Notes: generated by a model from the letters alone, not told the origin. A stretch of DNA of 56,315 nucleotides from Chloroflexota bacterium (GCA_002719675.1 PBID01000012.1:1-56315), one strand, 5' to 3'; counted from the first letter of the stretch, positions 1 through 8,160 are shown. Program-made: numbers and translations.

Positions 1-861
1 AGGGTTACTGTTCAAACATTTGAGGAAAAATATTTAACTGAATTTGCAACCTGGTACGGTGATAAACCTGGAGACAAGAAATTAAATACTCCTAGTGATT
101 TGGAATTTGACTCAAACGATCATCTATATATTACAGATGAAGTGAACAATGCTGTTTTTATCTATGATGTTGAAGGTTCTTTCATTGGTCAATGGGGAAA
201 ATATGGCAACAATGAAGGAGAATTCAGCGGTCCCTCAGGTATAGCTATTGATTCAAAAGACAGCCTTTATGTAGTAGATCAATATAATCACCGGATTCAG
301 AAATTTACAAAAGATGGAAAATATATAACTTCATGGGGGCAGATTGGTAATAAACCAGGAGAATTTAATATGCCATGGGGTATATGTGTGGATGCCGAAG
401 ATAATATATATGTGGCAGATTGGCGAAACGATAGGATTCAGAAATTTACAAAAGATGGAAAATATATAACTTCATATGGGAAAACAGGTTCAGGCAAAGG
501 AGAATTAGTAAGACCCTCCGATGTAGCTGTAGATGCTAAAGGGATGATATATATATCTGACTGGGGCAATGAAAGGGTAGTGGTAATTAATCAAAACGGA
601 GAGTATATTTCATCTGAACGTGGCAGATCGACGTTAACAACTGAATGGACAAATGAATTTTTTGAATCTAATGTAGATGAACGTGATACTCGCGCAATAG
701 CTAACTTGATTCCAGATCTACCACATCATTTACAAACTCCTTATCACATGTCATCACAAAGTGAACCACTATTTTGGGGAATTACAGACTTAGCAATTGA
801 TCAGAATGGTAGGTTATATGTTACAGAATTAAGAAGACATAGGTGTCAAGTTTATGAATAA
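1..861 (+). CDS. NHL-repeat beta-propeller protein, 5' end outside window
   Basis: The reading frame is open from base 1 to a stop at 861, so this is the C-terminal 286 residues of a longer protein; the true start lies to the left. The sequence is a series of NHL-type repeats of about 47 residues, each with a G-E-F/L, P-x-G/D-[IV]-[AC]-[VI]-D, [LI]-Y-[VI]-[AST]-D and R-[IV] pattern, which together form blades of a beta-propeller. The last about 70 residues diverge, then recover one further blade (LAIDQNGRLYVTE). NHL proteins of this kind are usually extracytoplasmic or binding-scaffold proteins, sometimes peptidylglycine-lyase-like; no catalytic motif is visible here. It is followed 20 bp later by an amidohydrolase-2 gene on the same strand, so the two may be co-transcribed. 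The fold is certain; substrate and location are unknown because the N terminus is missing. Confidence 0.85.
   Translation, partial: RVTVQTFEEKYLTEFATWYGDKPGDKKLNTPSDLEFDSNDHLYITDEVNNAVFIYDVEGSFIGQWGKYGNNEGEFSGPSGIAIDSKDSLYVVDQYNHRIQKFTKDGKYITSWGQIGNKPGEFNMPWGICVDAEDNIYVADWRNDRIQKFTKDGKYITSYGKTGSGKGELVRPSDVAVDAKGMIYISDWGNERVVVINQNGEYISSERGRSTLTTEWTNEFFESNVDERDTRAIANLIPDLPHHLQTPYHMSSQSEPLFWGITDLAIDQNGRLYVTELRRHRCQVYE
293..475 (+). repeat. Two identical 42-bp units inside the NHL propeller gene
   Basis: Bases 293-334 and 434-475 are identical over 42 bp, with a period of 141 bp (47 codons, one NHL blade). Both encode RIQKFTKDGKYITS. The exact nucleotide identity, while the rest of the two blades differs, points to a recent blade duplication or gene conversion. 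Confidence 0.9.
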
Positions 862-881
862 ATTTTTATGGAATAAATTAA

Positions 882-1718
882 ATGCAATATATTGATTCAC
901 ATGCATTTGTGTGGTCAAATGACAACCTCTCATATCCTATTACCAAAGATTTTACTGATTTACCTGCTGGGAAAATTGAGTTTTCTCCTCCAGAGTTGTT
1001 GCTTAGAAATGGAAGACCCTCTTCAGTTGATAAGTTTGTTTTAATTCAGGCACCTCAATATCATTCAGATAATACTTATATTATTGAACAAGTCACCAGA
1101 TTCCCTGAGATATTTAAAGCCGTAGTTTACGTAGATCCTAGTAGTCCAAAAATCCAAGAAGAAATGACTAATTTTTCTCGATTGGGGATTAACGCTTTTC
1201 GTATAATTACTTCCACAAATTTAAAACCTCAATTTTATAAAGATTATGGTTATGATTTAATGTTTAGTGAAGCTGAAAAAAACAATCATATAATTTCTGT
1301 TTTAGCTTATCCTGATGGTTTTATTCAACTAAAAAATATTTCTGAGGTATATCCAAACTTACCTGTTGTAATAGAAAATATTGGAAATATATTTGAAGAA
1401 AAAAATAATTTTCAAAAATCTCTTTATGATTTATGTGAGCTATCTTCTTCTGGAAATGTTTTTTTAAAACTTTCTGGATTTCATGGATATTCAAATAATA
1501 AACTTGGTTTAGATGAATTAATTTTAACTATTGAAAAATTGTATTCTGCATTTTCACCAAATCGATTAATGTGGGGAAGTGATTATCCTTTTCAAGTGCT
1601 ACATGAAACTTACGAAGATTCTTTATCAATAATTAAAAATGATTGCACTTTTTTGTCTGCAGAGCAAAAGCAACAAATATTATCTATTACAGCTAGAGAT
1701 TTGTTTTTTCCTTACTGA
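882..1718 (+). CDS. Amidohydrolase-2 family TIM-barrel protein with degenerate metal site
   Basis: A 278-residue protein with the outline of the amidohydrolase 2 family (2-pyrone-4,6-dicarboxylate lactonase / ACMSD-like hydrolases and decarboxylases). The N terminus reads YIDSHAFVW, matching the family's D-x-H-x-H-x-W strand but with Phe9 in place of the second histidine. The usual I-D-H-L-G strand reads IENIGN (residues 164-169), so another histidine is lost. The K-L-S-G strand (196-199) and the C-terminal WGSDYPF (231-237, Asp234) are kept. This pattern suggests a metal-independent lactonase-like member or a changed activity; the substrate is unknown. The ATG follows a GGA-containing stretch 20 bp after the NHL gene. 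It converges on the thioesterase gene with a 4-bp gap. Confidence 0.75.
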   Translation: MQYIDSHAFVWSNDNLSYPITKDFTDLPAGKIEFSPPELLLRNGRPSSVDKFVLIQAPQYHSDNTYIIEQVTRFPEIFKAVVYVDPSSPKIQEEMTNFSRLGINAFRIITSTNLKPQFYKDYGYDLMFSEAEKNNHIISVLAYPDGFIQLKNISEVYPNLPVVIENIGNIFEEKNNFQKSLYDLCELSSSGNVFLKLSGFHGYSNNKLGLDELILTIEKLYSAFSPNRLMWGSDYPFQVLHETYEDSLSIIKNDCTFLSAEQKQQILSITARDLFFPY

Positions 1719-1722
1719 TAGA

Positions 1723-2250
1723 TTATTTGTTGTTAATTTCATATAACTTTTTCCAGCTTGAAGATAGTTTAGGAAATTGCTGACTTATTTTTAACAGTTT
1801 TTCACTTTCTATAAATAAAAATATAGCTGATGATTCTATTGCTAATGAATTGTCTGGAAGAAATATTTTCCCAGATACTTCTATTAATTTTCTGTTTTGA
1901 CGAACAGCTTTAGCGGTTGCTTTAAATTTAGTTCCAATACTTATGGGTTTAAGGTATTTAATAGACATATTCGCTGTCATTCCCCATTTTCCATAAATTA
2001 AACAAACCCTACTCATCACCTCGTCTAAAATAGTGCTGATAATTCCACCATGGAGATGATTTGGGAAGCCTTGGTGTATATCTGTAGCTGTATAATTGGT
2101 GGTGATTTCTTGATTTTCATGGTGAAATTTTAGTTTTAATCCATGTTCGTTGTTTTTGCCACACGCGTAACAAAGTTGATAATCAGTATTGTCATTTAAA
2201 ATATTTTCTGCAACTTGAAATGGAATGTTGTTTTTCATATTATTTTTCAA
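1723..2250 (-). CDS. Hotdog-fold thioesterase, PaaI-like
   Basis: A 175-residue protein with the hotdog-fold acyl-CoA thioesterase signature: HGGIISTILDE near residue 67-77, where the histidine-glycine-glycine start of the central helix and the Asp/Glu pair form the active site in PaaI/YbgC relatives. A conserved N-terminal C-Y-A-C-G-x-x-N segment (about residues 27-34) is typical of the COG2050-type branch that processes small acyl-CoA thioesters. It follows the amidase gene in the same direction. The annotated start overlaps the amidase stop by 11 bp; a second ATG four codons later (2238) would remove the overlap and is equally credible. The natural acyl-CoA is unknown. Confidence 0.8.
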   Translation of the reverse strand: MKNNMKNNIPFQVAENILNDNTDYQLCYACGKNNEHGLKLKFHHENQEITTNYTATDIHQGFPNHLHGGIISTILDEVMSRVCLIYGKWGMTANMSIKYLKPISIGTKFKATAKAVRQNRKLIEVSGKIFLPDNSLAIESSAIFLFIESEKLLKISQQFPKLSSSWKKLYEINNK

Positions 2251-3619
2251 AACTTTCTAGAATTTCTCCAGTTTTTAACACTGTAGAATCATTCATATAT
2301 CCGCCTATAATCTGTACTCCGATGGCTAAACCATTAGAGTGTAAATTAAAAGGAATTGTTAATGCTGGTAACCCTGTAAGGTTGAAAGGTATAGTATCCC
2401 TTAAAGCGTTTCTTGGGTTAATTAGTTGACCATTGGCATTTAAGTTTTTGGACTCATGGGAGTGAGCTGTAACGGGTCCAGTTGGGCATAGCAATATATC
2501 ATATTTGGAAAAAAATGATGTAAACCAAGATTTTAATTTTTCTACATGATTAATTGATTTAATATAGTCATTCAAATTTGGCGGAGGTAAATCTAGTCTT
2601 TCTTTAATTGGTTGTGATAATAAATGTATTTTATTTGACACAATATTTTTAAAATAGAATTGCGATTCTGCTGTATAAATGATTTTGGAAATTTCTAGGC
2701 TGTTAAATTTTTGTAATATGTCTAAAGGTACTTTTGTAATTTCATGTCCAAAACTTTCAATATAACTTGCAGCTTTAGAAACTGATTGTTGGATTTCGGA
2801 ATCCAATGGAATAAAAGGCCCATCATTACACCAAGCGATTTTTAGTTTTTTCAATTGAGAGTTTAAAATAGATTTATATTCTGGTTTGCCCCAAGAATAT
2901 TGGTCGTATTTATCAGGTCCATAGATATTTGTAATGCATGTATTTATATCTCTAACAGATTTTCCTATTGGGCCAACGTGTTGGAATCTTAATAACATTT
3001 CTGGCCAATGACCAGTTAAAGGAATTAATCCGTGACTGGGTTTAAACCCAACCAGTCCGCAGTAATTTGCAGGTTCTCTAATTGATCCTCCTAAATCGCT
3101 TCCTAAGCCTATAGGTGAAAAATTACTTGAAATTGCAGCAGCTTCGCCACCACTTGAACCTCCTGATGTTAATTTATGATTTTTAGGGTTATTTGTTTTT
3201 CCAAAAATAATATTATTTGTTTCCCATGAAAAAGCAAATTCTGGAAGATTTGTTTTAGCTAGTAGAATCCCACCAGCTTTTTTAAGTCTTTCAACAACTG
3301 TTGAATCTTTTTTTGGTAAGTATTCGCTAAATATCTTTGAACCTCGAGTAGTACGGATATTTTTTGTATCGATACAATCTTTTATTGTGAATGGGATTCC
3401 ATGGAATGGACCTAAGTATTTACCATTATTTATTTCATTTTCAGCTTTTAATGCATCAGCTTTTGCATTTTCTGAAATTGTAACAACCGCGTTAATTTTT
3501 TTGTTTTTTAATATGATATTTTTTGAATATGCTTCTAGTAGTTCTGTAGGACTTATAATTTTATTTTTTATAAGTTTCGAGAGTTTATTCAAATCAAAAT
3601 GTGTAATGTTTTGTTTCAT
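2240..3619 (-). CDS. Amidase-signature (AS) family hydrolase
   Basis: A 459-residue amidase-signature enzyme. The Ser-cisSer-Lys triad can be placed as Lys80 (in FTIKD), Ser155 (in TSGGSSGGEA) and Ser179 (in GSDLGGSIREPA); the 75- and 24-residue spacings are those known for the family. It hydrolyses a C-N amide bond; members include GatA, fatty-acid amide hydrolase and nylon oligomer hydrolases. A GatA role is unlikely because no gatB or gatC flanks it and the thioesterase and rpe genes surround it instead. The gene lies in a minus-strand run argH-rpe-amidase-thioesterase, with 52 bp between rpe and this gene. Substrate not predictable. Confidence 0.88.
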   Translation of the reverse strand: MKQNITHFDLNKLSKLIKNKIISPTELLEAYSKNIILKNKKINAVVTISENAKADALKAENEINNGKYLGPFHGIPFTIKDCIDTKNIRTTRGSKIFSEYLPKKDSTVVERLKKAGGILLAKTNLPEFAFSWETNNIIFGKTNNPKNHKLTSGGSSGGEAAAISSNFSPIGLGSDLGGSIREPANYCGLVGFKPSHGLIPLTGHWPEMLLRFQHVGPIGKSVRDINTCITNIYGPDKYDQYSWGKPEYKSILNSQLKKLKIAWCNDGPFIPLDSEIQQSVSKAASYIESFGHEITKVPLDILQKFNSLEISKIIYTAESQFYFKNIVSNKIHLLSQPIKERLDLPPPNLNDYIKSINHVEKLKSWFTSFFSKYDILLCPTGPVTAHSHESKNLNANGQLINPRNALRDTIPFNLTGLPALTIPFNLHSNGLAIGVQIIGGYMNDSTVLKTGEILESFEK

Positions 3620-3671
3620 GTCAATTGTGAGTTTGAATCTTTGGATTATTTTCAGTAATTATTTTTTGAAA

Positions 3672-4358
3672 TTATATAATTCCAGAATGGGCAGCTGAAC
3701 GTATCTTATTGATAGAATCTAAAATTGAATTTTTTGAAGAAAATACTGATGATCCTGCTACTAAAACTCTTGCTCCAGCTTCTGTAACTTGGGCTGCATT
3801 TTCTTCTGTAATTCCTCCATCTACGCAAATTTCTGTAGGTAGAGATTTAGACTTAATCATTGTATTAACATCTGCTATTTTTTTTGTCATGTTTTTTATA
3901 AATGGTTGGCCGCCAAACCCTGGATTGACAGTCATTACAAGTACACCGTTGACTTCGGTAATAATTTCTTGAATTGAAGACAGGTTTGTAGGAGGGTTAA
4001 TTGCAATATGTGCTTTAACTCCAAGTTGTTTTATGTAGTTAATTGTTTTATGTATATTTTTGGAAGCTTCAATGTGAATAGTAATAATATTTGCACCAGC
4101 ATCTACAAAGTCTTTGATATATTTATCTGGTTCTGAAACCATCATATGTATTTCAAATGGTAGATCAGACCAAGATCTTATGCTAGATACGATCATTGAT
4201 CCTATAGAAATATTTGGAACAAAATGACCATCCATTACGTCGATATGTATTGAATCTGCTCCAGATTCAGTTGCTTCTTTGACTTGCTTTCCAAGCTGTG
4301 CAAAATCAGCTGCTAATATTGAGGGTGCAATTTTGATACTCTGTGTGTTATTCAACAT
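3672..4358 (-). CDS. rpe: Ribulose-phosphate 3-epimerase
   Basis: A 228-residue TIM-barrel enzyme that interconverts ribulose-5-phosphate and xylulose-5-phosphate in the pentose phosphate pathway. Family landmarks are all present: IAPSILAADF at the N terminus, HIDVMDGHFVPN (metal and catalytic Asp), HMMVSEP, MTVNPGFGGQ, and the phosphate-gripping DGGI and AGSSVF motifs near the C terminus. Length is normal. Its start overlaps the end of argH by 11 bp, so the two are translationally coupled. Transaldolase and PRPP synthetase, which share the pathway, are encoded elsewhere in this window (43278 and 38745). Confidence 0.96.
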   Translation of the reverse strand: MLNNTQSIKIAPSILAADFAQLGKQVKEATESGADSIHIDVMDGHFVPNISIGSMIVSSIRSWSDLPFEIHMMVSEPDKYIKDFVDAGANIITIHIEASKNIHKTINYIKQLGVKAHIAINPPTNLSSIQEIITEVNGVLVMTVNPGFGGQPFIKNMTKKIADVNTMIKSKSLPTEICVDGGITEENAAQVTEAGARVLVAGSSVFSSKNSILDSINKIRSAAHSGII

Positions 4359-5688
4359 TTTTTTCTAATATTATTTTAGCTTTTTTGATTGAATTAGAAA
4401 CTTGTTTGGTAGATGTTCCGCCTGGGACATCTCTTGATTGTATTGATGAATTAGCTGTGATTTTAAATATATCCTGATCAAATAGTTTAGAAAAATTTTG
4501 ATAATCTTTTAAAGAAAATTCTTTTAGTGTCAAATCATTTTTGTTTGAGTATTTCACAATTTCAACTACTATTTTGTATGCTTCTCTAAAAGGAGAGCCT
4601 TTTTTAACTAAATAATCTGCAATATCTGTTGCCAAAAGTTCAGGATCTTCTGATGCTTTTTGAATAGTTTTTTTATTTAGTTTCATGCCATTTACCATCT
4701 CATCTATTACATTGAGAGTTGATGATAAAGTGTCTAAGCTATCGAATAACTTTTCTTTATCTTCTTGTAGATCTCTGTTATATGTTAATGGTAAACCTTT
4801 AAGTAAAGTTAAAATAGACATTAAATTTCCGATTGTTCTAGCTGAACGGCCTCTAGAAAGTTCTGCATAGTCTGGGTTTTGTTTTTGCGGCATCATGCTA
4901 CTACCAGTGGTATGTTTTTTATTTAGTTTCAAAAAGTCAAATTCTTTGGATGTCCAAATAATTATTTCTTCGGATAATCTTGATATATGTACCATACAAG
5001 TTGCAGCTGATGAACAAAAATCAATTATAAAATCTCTATCTGAAACTGCATCCATGCTATTTAAGGAGATTTTCGAAAAACCAAGCTCTTTTGCTACAAA
5101 TTCTCTATCAATATTATATGTAGTTCCTGCTAATGCTCCGCTTCCCAAAGTACAAACATCAGCTCTTGATTTTGTTTGTAAAAACCTCTCAACATCTCGT
5201 GAAAACATTTCAAAATAAGCCATCATATGGTGAGAAAACAAAATAGGTTGTGCTCTTTGTAGATGAGTATATCCAGGTAATTCTATATCTATATTATTTT
5301 CTGCTAATTTCACAAGAGATATTTGTAATTTTTTAATTGAGCTAACTATATTAATTGATTGTTCTTTTACAAAAAGTCGCATATCTGTAGATACTTGATC
5401 ATTTCGTGATCGACCAGTATGTAATTTACCTGCAACTTTACCTACAATTTCAAATAGTCTATTTTCAATATTCATGTGAATGTCTTCAAGATTTTCTTGC
5501 CAATCGAATGAATTAGATTCTATTTCTTGCTTGATTGTATTTAAGCCTTTGATGATTTGGTTGGCTTCTTTAGATGAAATAATTTTTTGCTTTGCCAGCA
5601 TTTTGACGTGCGCGATTGATCCAGCTATATCTTGCTTATAAAGACGTTTGTCAAATGCAATTGAAGAAGTATAGTTTTCTGTATCCAT
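4348..5688 (-). CDS. argH: Argininosuccinate lyase
   Basis: A 446-residue member of the fumarase/aspartase superfamily that cleaves argininosuccinate to arginine and fumarate, the last step of arginine synthesis. The signature loop GSSMMPQKQNPD carries the catalytic serine; HTGRSRNDQV and the LPGYTHLQRAQP block (with its catalytic His) are also intact. ArgH is normally about 460 residues; this version starts slightly late in the family alignment, at TENYTSSIAFDKRL, but nothing essential is missing. No other arginine gene is adjacent; the downstream neighbour is rpe, overlapped by 11 bp. Confidence 0.95.
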   Translation of the reverse strand: MDTENYTSSIAFDKRLYKQDIAGSIAHVKMLAKQKIISSKEANQIIKGLNTIKQEIESNSFDWQENLEDIHMNIENRLFEIVGKVAGKLHTGRSRNDQVSTDMRLFVKEQSINIVSSIKKLQISLVKLAENNIDIELPGYTHLQRAQPILFSHHMMAYFEMFSRDVERFLQTKSRADVCTLGSGALAGTTYNIDREFVAKELGFSKISLNSMDAVSDRDFIIDFCSSAATCMVHISRLSEEIIIWTSKEFDFLKLNKKHTTGSSMMPQKQNPDYAELSRGRSARTIGNLMSILTLLKGLPLTYNRDLQEDKEKLFDSLDTLSSTLNVIDEMVNGMKLNKKTIQKASEDPELLATDIADYLVKKGSPFREAYKIVVEIVKYSNKNDLTLKEFSLKDYQNFSKLFDQDIFKITANSSIQSRDVPGGTSTKQVSNSIKKAKIILEKNVE

Positions 5689-5745
5689 GAATTTTCTATG
5701 TCAAATATTGTGATTACAAATCTAATAAATTTTAATTTTATATCG

Positions 5746-5856
5746 CTAAGTATTCAAAGGAATAGATACTAGAAGTTCGTCTTTTGCTTGATATTGTAGA
5801 ATAATTTTAAATCCATTAAAGTTTTCACAGAGTATAAGACAGTTTTTTGGAGACAT
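5746..5856 (-). CDS. Possible 36-residue protein between MFS gene and argH
   Basis: An ATG at 5856, only 6 bp after the stop of the MFS gene on the same strand, opens a 36-codon frame ending in TAG at 5746. The peptide (MSPKNCLILCENFNGF..., ending VSIPLNT) has two cysteines in the first ten residues, no membrane segment and no family I recognise. There is no Shine-Dalgarno sequence, so expression would depend on coupling to the upstream stop. It could equally be non-coding sequence between the MFS gene and argH. Confidence 0.25.
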   Translation of the reverse strand: MSPKNCLILCENFNGFKIILQYQAKDELLVSIPLNT

Positions 5857-5862
5857 AAACAG

Positions 5863-7161
5863 TTATTTTATTTTTGTGGGAAGTTTTTTTTGTTGAGGAA
5901 TTAAAGTTTTACTTGGGTTATGTAGTAATAAAATACTAAACATACCTGCGGTACTAGCACAAATTGATAATAAAAGAGAAAGATCATAATTGCCATAGAA
6001 ATCAAATAACATTCCCCCAATCCATCCTCCTAAAGCCATTCCCAAACCTCCTCCAAGAAATTGAATTCCAGTGGGTCCACCCATTGGTGAATTTCCGAAA
6101 TACCGTCGATTCAATATTGGAAATCCACCTGCTTCTCCTCCATAACCTATTCCAAAAATTATAGCAAAAAAATAAAATATCCAGAGATTACTTGTTCCAA
6201 AAAGAAGAAAAACAGGAATTGATTGTAGTAAAAATGAAATTGACATAAAAGTTCTAATTCCAAATTTTTCACAAATTAATGGTGTAAGAAATCTTGAGAT
6301 AATACTAGTACCTGACATCAGGCTTAATATAATACTTGCTTTGATTAGTGTGATATTTTGGAATAATGCTATTGGTACAATATAAATCAAAATGATTGAG
6401 TGTCCAACGCAACCCAAAAAATGAATACTGCACATGTTCCAATATTCTTGAGTATTTCGAATTAATTTTTGTATTTCGCTGATGTCTTTCCAGGCAGGTT
6501 CTTCATTTTCTGATGTTTTTGAATTATTTGAAATACCATATGCCAGAATTCCTTTGGATTCAGGAGTGTCATAAAAATATCTCAACAAATAAATTATTGA
6601 AACAGTAAATATGATTCCAATTATCCAAAAAGTATTCTGCCAGCCAAATTTATTCAATAATGCTGCAATAATTGGTGAAGATAATGCGGGCCCAATTCCC
6701 CAAGAGGTCATCCAAACACTAATTCCTAATGCAAGGTGTTTTTTAAACCATTTCATGATGACTGGCATTAAGGGAACAAGAAGTAAAGAATGCCCTATCC
6801 CGATTATGAATCCATAGGATATATACAGAGTAGTTAAATTTTTTGAATAACCAGTAAAAATTAATCCAAAAATGAATAAAAAACTGCCTATAATCATTAT
6901 TTTCTTTTCTCCGAATCTATCACCTAGTGAGCCAGCTAAAGGTGCTGATAATGCAGTCACAATATTACTAATTGCGTATGCAAGTGTTATATCTCCTTGG
7001 CTCCAATTAAAGTTTTCAGATAACGGAGTGATTAGTACACCAAAAGTCATTCGGATCGAAGATGCTAAGGTTTGGATAATAGAAGAAATTAATACAATGA
7101 TCCAAGCATAGTGCCATGAGAATCCATTTATTTCTATAGCTTGTTTAATTTGTTTAATCAC
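5863..7161 (-). CDS. Major facilitator superfamily transporter, monocarboxylate/OxlT-like
   Basis: A 432-residue membrane protein with 12 predicted helices in two halves separated by a charged loop near residue 210-230. The loop between helices 2 and 3 reads GSLGDRFGEKK, the MFS signature-A form (G-x-x-x-D-R-x-G-x-[RK]). The N-terminal F-S-W-H-Y-A-W-I-I-V block and the MTFGVLITPL helix resemble the oxalate:formate/monocarboxylate antiporter branch. It probably moves a small organic anion across the cytoplasmic membrane; direction and substrate are not readable. The frame starts at GTG. A 30-residue membrane peptide is encoded 48 bp upstream on the same strand. Confidence 0.85.
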   Translation of the reverse strand: MIKQIKQAIEINGFSWHYAWIIVLISSIIQTLASSIRMTFGVLITPLSENFNWSQGDITLAYAISNIVTALSAPLAGSLGDRFGEKKIMIIGSFLFIFGLIFTGYSKNLTTLYISYGFIIGIGHSLLLVPLMPVIMKWFKKHLALGISVWMTSWGIGPALSSPIIAALLNKFGWQNTFWIIGIIFTVSIIYLLRYFYDTPESKGILAYGISNNSKTSENEEPAWKDISEIQKLIRNTQEYWNMCSIHFLGCVGHSIILIYIVPIALFQNITLIKASIILSLMSGTSIISRFLTPLICEKFGIRTFMSISFLLQSIPVFLLFGTSNLWIFYFFAIIFGIGYGGEAGGFPILNRRYFGNSPMGGPTGIQFLGGGLGMALGGWIGGMLFDFYGNYDLSLLLSICASTAGMFSILLLHNPSKTLIPQQKKLPTKIK

Positions 7162-7209
7162 TATGAATATTTTTTCTTGATTTAAACAAAATATATGTTG
7201 AAATGTTTG

Positions 7210-7302
7210 TTAAGAGCATTGTGATACAAGCAGCAAAAGACTGATTAAAACTACTAAAGCAATTAACCACATTGCAATTAATGTTATCCAAGTTTGATTC
7301 AT
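7210..7302 (-). CDS. 30-residue single-span membrane peptide upstream of the MFS gene
   Basis: An ATG at 7302 opens 30 codons ending at TAA (7210-7212). The peptide is MNQTWITLIAM followed by WLIALVVLISLLLLV and the polar end SQCS: one uninterrupted hydrophobic helix of about 22 residues with a short polar N terminus. A purine-rich AGAAAG lies 6-11 bases upstream of the ATG. The gene runs in the same direction as the MFS transporter and ends 48 bp before it, as expected for a small accessory subunit or regulatory peptide of a transporter. No family recognised. Composition and the clean helix argue for a real gene; translation is unproven. Confidence 0.5.
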   Translation of the reverse strand: MNQTWITLIAMWLIALVVLISLLLLVSQCS

Positions 7303-7462
7303 TTTATTCTTTCTATATTAGTGAAGTAAATATTTTAGTTTTTTAATAGATCAGATCTAAATTTTGCAGTATGTGATTGCTTAACATTGTGAAGATTGAA
7401 TAAATAGAGTATTACATTTTATATTTTTCGACCAAATAGATTATACATACAGGAAGGTAGTT

Positions 7463-7615
7463 ATTGATAGTATTGAAAAAGTTTTAAACAATATCGATTC
7501 GATGAAAGATGAAATTATTCAAGCTGTACCTAATGTCGTTAAGATTCCTAGCATCAATTCTAAATATCCAGGTGTTACTTCTGACGATGTGATTGGTGTG
7601 GTGTTTCTTAATTAA
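7463..7615 (+). pseudogene. N-terminal remnant of an M20 peptidase (ArgE/DapE-like)
   Basis: Fifty codons from ATT at 7463 to TAA at 7613-7615 encode IDSIEKVLNN...MKDEIIQAVPNVVKIPSINSKYPGV.... The motif V-x-I-P-S-[IV]-N-x-K-Y-P-G is the start of M20 deacylase/succinyl-desuccinylase family proteins, which normally run to about 400 residues. Only the first tenth remains, before any metal ligand. A strong Shine-Dalgarno AGGAAGG (7451-7457) sits 5 bases before the ATT, so the original ATG has probably mutated to ATT; the first in-frame ATG is at 7502 with no ribosome site. The fragment stops within the first bases of a 52-bp repeat, so the rest of the gene was lost at the repeat junction. Confidence 0.7.
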
Positions 7616-7659
7616 AATCATTCGGAGTACATTATTTAGCCATGTTTGTACAGTTTTTT
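7608..7659. repeat. 52-bp perfect direct repeat, copy 1
   Basis: Identical to 7779-7830 over 52 bp, starting TTAATTAAAATC and ending GTACAGTTTTTT. Its first eight bases form the end of the M20 remnant. It contains GTACA and TGTAC arms 15 bases apart followed by a T-run, a weak terminator-like outline on the plus strand. Confidence 0.95.
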
Positions 7660-7778
7660 GATTGATTTGAACAGATTATACGAGAATAATTTTTATTGTC
7701 TTTTTATTTCAAATCACTTAGCATTCATATCAATGTTGTAATAAAACAACTTGATTGTTTTCGTATTTTAATGAAATT

Positions 7779-7830
7779 TTAATTAAAATCATTCGGAGTA
7801 CATTATTTAGCCATGTTTGTACAGTTTTTT
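7779..7830. repeat. 52-bp perfect direct repeat, copy 2
   Basis: Second copy, 171 bp downstream of the first. The 119 bp between the copies (7660-7778) are AT-rich and contain no open frame worth calling. The flanks of the two copies differ on both sides, so this is a discrete unit, not the edge of a longer duplication. Confidence 0.95.
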
Positions 7831-8016
7831 AACAGCTAAATACAGTAATTTTGATTTTTCCCCTTTAATCGTATGTTGTGGTTTTACGAAAAAATTCTAA
7901 AAATCCTTCAAAAATTATTTAAAAATATTTGATTAATTCTTAATTTTTCATTAAAGTGTCTGTACGTAGTTGAGTTATTAATCATATTGTTGGATCTTTT
8001 CTAACGGAGTATTCTG

Positions 8017-8160
8017 ATGTTTAAGCATTCGAAGAAGCTTTTTGGGGCTATTTTTGGGGGTTTAATTTTTTCTTTCGGGATTTATAAAACCTATAAAAAA
8101 ATTAAAGAACATATTGATTTAAAAGCTGCTGTTTCTAGTATTCCTTGGGATAAAAACTAA
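8017..8160 (+). CDS. 47-residue single-span membrane protein
   Basis: ATG at 8017 is preceded by CGGAGT (8005-8010), a good Shine-Dalgarno site 6 bases away, and the frame ends at TAA (8158-8160). The protein begins MFKHSKKLFG, then has a hydrophobic, glycine-rich helix AIFGGLIFSFGIY (about residues 11-23), then a basic stretch KTYKKIKEH and a C-terminal tail ending SSIPWDKN. The layout (basic N terminus, one helix, basic after the helix) is that of a small inner-membrane protein. No family recognised. It is convergent with the aminotransferase gene, whose stop is 25 bp away. Confidence 0.6.
   Translation: MFKHSKKLFGAIFGGLIFSFGIYKTYKKIKEHIDLKAAVSSIPWDKN

Larger units (their letters stand above)
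7303..8016. other. Intergenic scar region
   Basis: Apart from the M20 remnant and the two 52-bp repeats, this stretch between divergent transcription units has no gene that I can support. The remaining sequence is AT-rich and includes T-runs around 7850-7950. No tRNA-like clover-leaf or transposase fragment was seen. Confidence 0.6.

Noticed and set aside
2220-2429. Short plus-strand frames opposite the amidase, argH and other genes
   Set aside because: They lie fully antisense to strongly conserved genes and show no ribosome sites or recognisable protein patterns.
2240-3619. Assignment of the amidase as GatA
   Set aside because: No gatB or gatC neighbours and the surrounding genes are unrelated to tRNA amidation.
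7608-7830. CRISPR array
   Set aside because: Only two repeat copies, a 119-bp interval far longer than a spacer, and no cas genes.
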